Assembly (NCBI RefSeq): GCF_030848805.1
Contig: NC_092359.1
Coordinates: 10,308,623-10,372,622, forward strand
Length of the DNA: 64,000 nt
Source of the DNA: Temnothorax longispinosus
Lineage: Eukaryota; Arthropoda; Insecta; Hymenoptera; Formicidae
Direction of reading: 5' to 3'
The notes beneath the pieces were generated by a model. The model made no database searches. It was not told the origin of the DNA and saw nothing but the letters and a program-made list of their open reading frames with translations. Both the position numbers and the translations under genes were made by a program. Of this stretch, positions 63,057 to 64,000 are shown in pieces. The stretch's first letter is position 1; every line of letters starts with the position of its first letter.

Positions 63057-63210
63057 TTGCGTATTTTTTTAGAATTTAGATTTTTAAAATTTTTATTAGT
63101 ATTTCTTATTGAAAGAAAAAATAGGAAATATAAAAGACATATGTACACTGTAATTAAAAAAAAATCATCTATGCGATTAATGCGGCAGTTCAGTGGATTT
63201 AATTTAATAT

Positions 63211-63498
63211 CTATAGATCATCATAGATGACGCTAAATATCACGTGCACAATCCGTTTGATCGTCTTTCGATAGCGCGGATCATAATCCATGGCTTTTTC
63301 TTTTGGAGTATACTTCAGTATACTGTCTGGCGTTTCTTTAATTAATAATTTAAATGGCCCCGTTGTGTTTATACATTTGTTGTATAAAGTAATTTTGTAA
63401 GTTTCTCTAAAATTTTCGGAAGCGATTGACGCGTCGCTTAGGCGTATACACTGATACACGATACGGAAGAGTAAAATATGCGAATCGACGTGTCGCAT
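63211..63498 (-). CDS. Unassigned open frame, possible 3' exon of a gene
   Basis: 95 residues from ATG at 63498, with the frame open about 50 bases further upstream, ending VIFSVIYDDL and a stop at 63211. Composition is protein-like (mixed charged and hydrophobic, cysteines, no low complexity: KLLIKETPDSILKYTPKEK, DYDPRYRKTIKRIVH). Not recognised. It could be a terminal exon of a minus-strand gene lying beyond the right edge, a transposon fragment, or chance. Confidence 0.3.
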   Translation of the reverse strand: MRHVDSHILLFRIVYQCIRLSDASIASENFRETYKITLYNKCINTTGPFKLLIKETPDSILKYTPKEKAMDYDPRYRKTIKRIVHVIFSVIYDDL

Positions 63499-64000
63499 GT
63501 CGCATATGTCACCGGCCGGTAATTTTGTGTACGTGGTCAGTGGATGGATCTACCCGGCGTTGTTTGCGAATGCATTTGCGTTGTTAGATGCCAGCGTAGG
63601 ACGCGTTTAGATGCCCGAAAATTAGGCACCGGACACGTCTATATTCCAGAACGGAGACGCTCGTCGCTCGTTAACTCGCTGGGCGTTTTTCCCAGTGCCA
63701 GTGCGATTATAACCTCCTCCGAGTAGTAACGGGCATGTGCTCGGGCTGCATGCGAGCTGAATATGAAACTACCTGTTATCGTCCCTTAAAAACTAGACTT
63801 GTCTGTTTGTCTGCGCCTTACGTTAGACAAGGGGGTCTGTTTTCTATTGTTGAACCGTTCAGCACTAATTTAGAGTTTATCTTCTTCCGTTTGTTCTTTT
63901 TCGAAGAACTTTCTGAACTGGTGAGTTACTAGGACAATAAGTTAGAATGAAACAAAATATACTTGTCTCACTCTAACTTATTGTTTACTAGTTCGGGAAG
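63499..64000. other. Right edge, no gene recognised
   Basis: Mixed-composition DNA with short open frames only. A palindrome occupies 63915-63994. Confidence 0.4.
63915..63994. mobile_element. Inverted repeat at right edge
   Basis: GAACTGGTGAGTTACTAGGA...CAATAAGTTAGAATGA pairs with TCACTCTAACTTATTG...TTTACTAGTTC. About 80 bp; may continue past the window. Confidence 0.55.

Larger units (their letters stand above)
61708..63210. other. Region upstream of Nup205 with repeated inverted elements
   Basis: The first 150 bases are the probable Nup205 promoter/5' UTR. Beyond lie AT-rich unique DNA and three inverted-repeat elements (62452-62603, 62688-62869, 62947-63056). The open frames at 61891-62079 and 62288-62482 show no recognisable features. 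Confidence 0.5.

Overview
The window is animal nuclear DNA, most likely from an insect and probably a hymenopteran such as an ant or a relative. The genes are spliced with GT-AG introns, and the intergenic DNA is AT-rich with long CT/TA microsatellites and many short palindromic transposon remnants. Two genes, big brain and gliotactin, are characteristic of insects or arthropods. Species cannot be fixed from the sequence alone. All exon models were built by hand from open frames, splice signals and recalled family similarity.

Layout, left to right. (1) 1-12147: 5' part of big brain (bib) on the minus strand; two coding exons are visible and the rest lies beyond the left edge. (2) 12148-21719: a head-to-head bib/Gli intergenic region with several inverted-repeat elements. 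One of them carries a hammerhead-ribozyme-like core in each arm. (3) 21720-26050: gliotactin (Gli), 12 exons, plus strand. (4) 28538-31584: NFXL1-like NFX1-type zinc-finger protein, 4 exons, plus strand. (5) 32420-36998: a 4.6 kb foldback-like element with roughly 500 bp terminal inverted repeats and nested hairpins, followed by a decayed coiled-coil gene copy that a 145 bp MITE has split. (6) 39552-46585: Cullin-3, 13 exons, plus strand. (7) 50320-52338: the E2 enzyme UBE2L3/Ubc10, 4 exons, minus strand. (8) 53216-54034: PIGC, a single coding exon, plus strand. (9) 54568-61707: Nup205, 10 exons, minus strand. (10) 61708-64000: more inverted repeats and one unassigned minus-strand open frame.

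These are mostly unrelated housekeeping and junction genes. Cullin-3 and UBE2L3 both act in ubiquitin transfer and lie tail-to-tail. UBE2L3 and PIGC are head-to-head, 877 bp apart, and may share a promoter. PIGC and Nup205 are tail-to-tail, with opposing poly(A) signals 22 bp apart. Gliotactin and big brain are both membrane proteins of epithelial or neural tissue. The least explained content is the inverted-repeat DNA: the hammerhead-like element at 19089-19327, the foldback element, and the twin inverted elements at 62452-62869.
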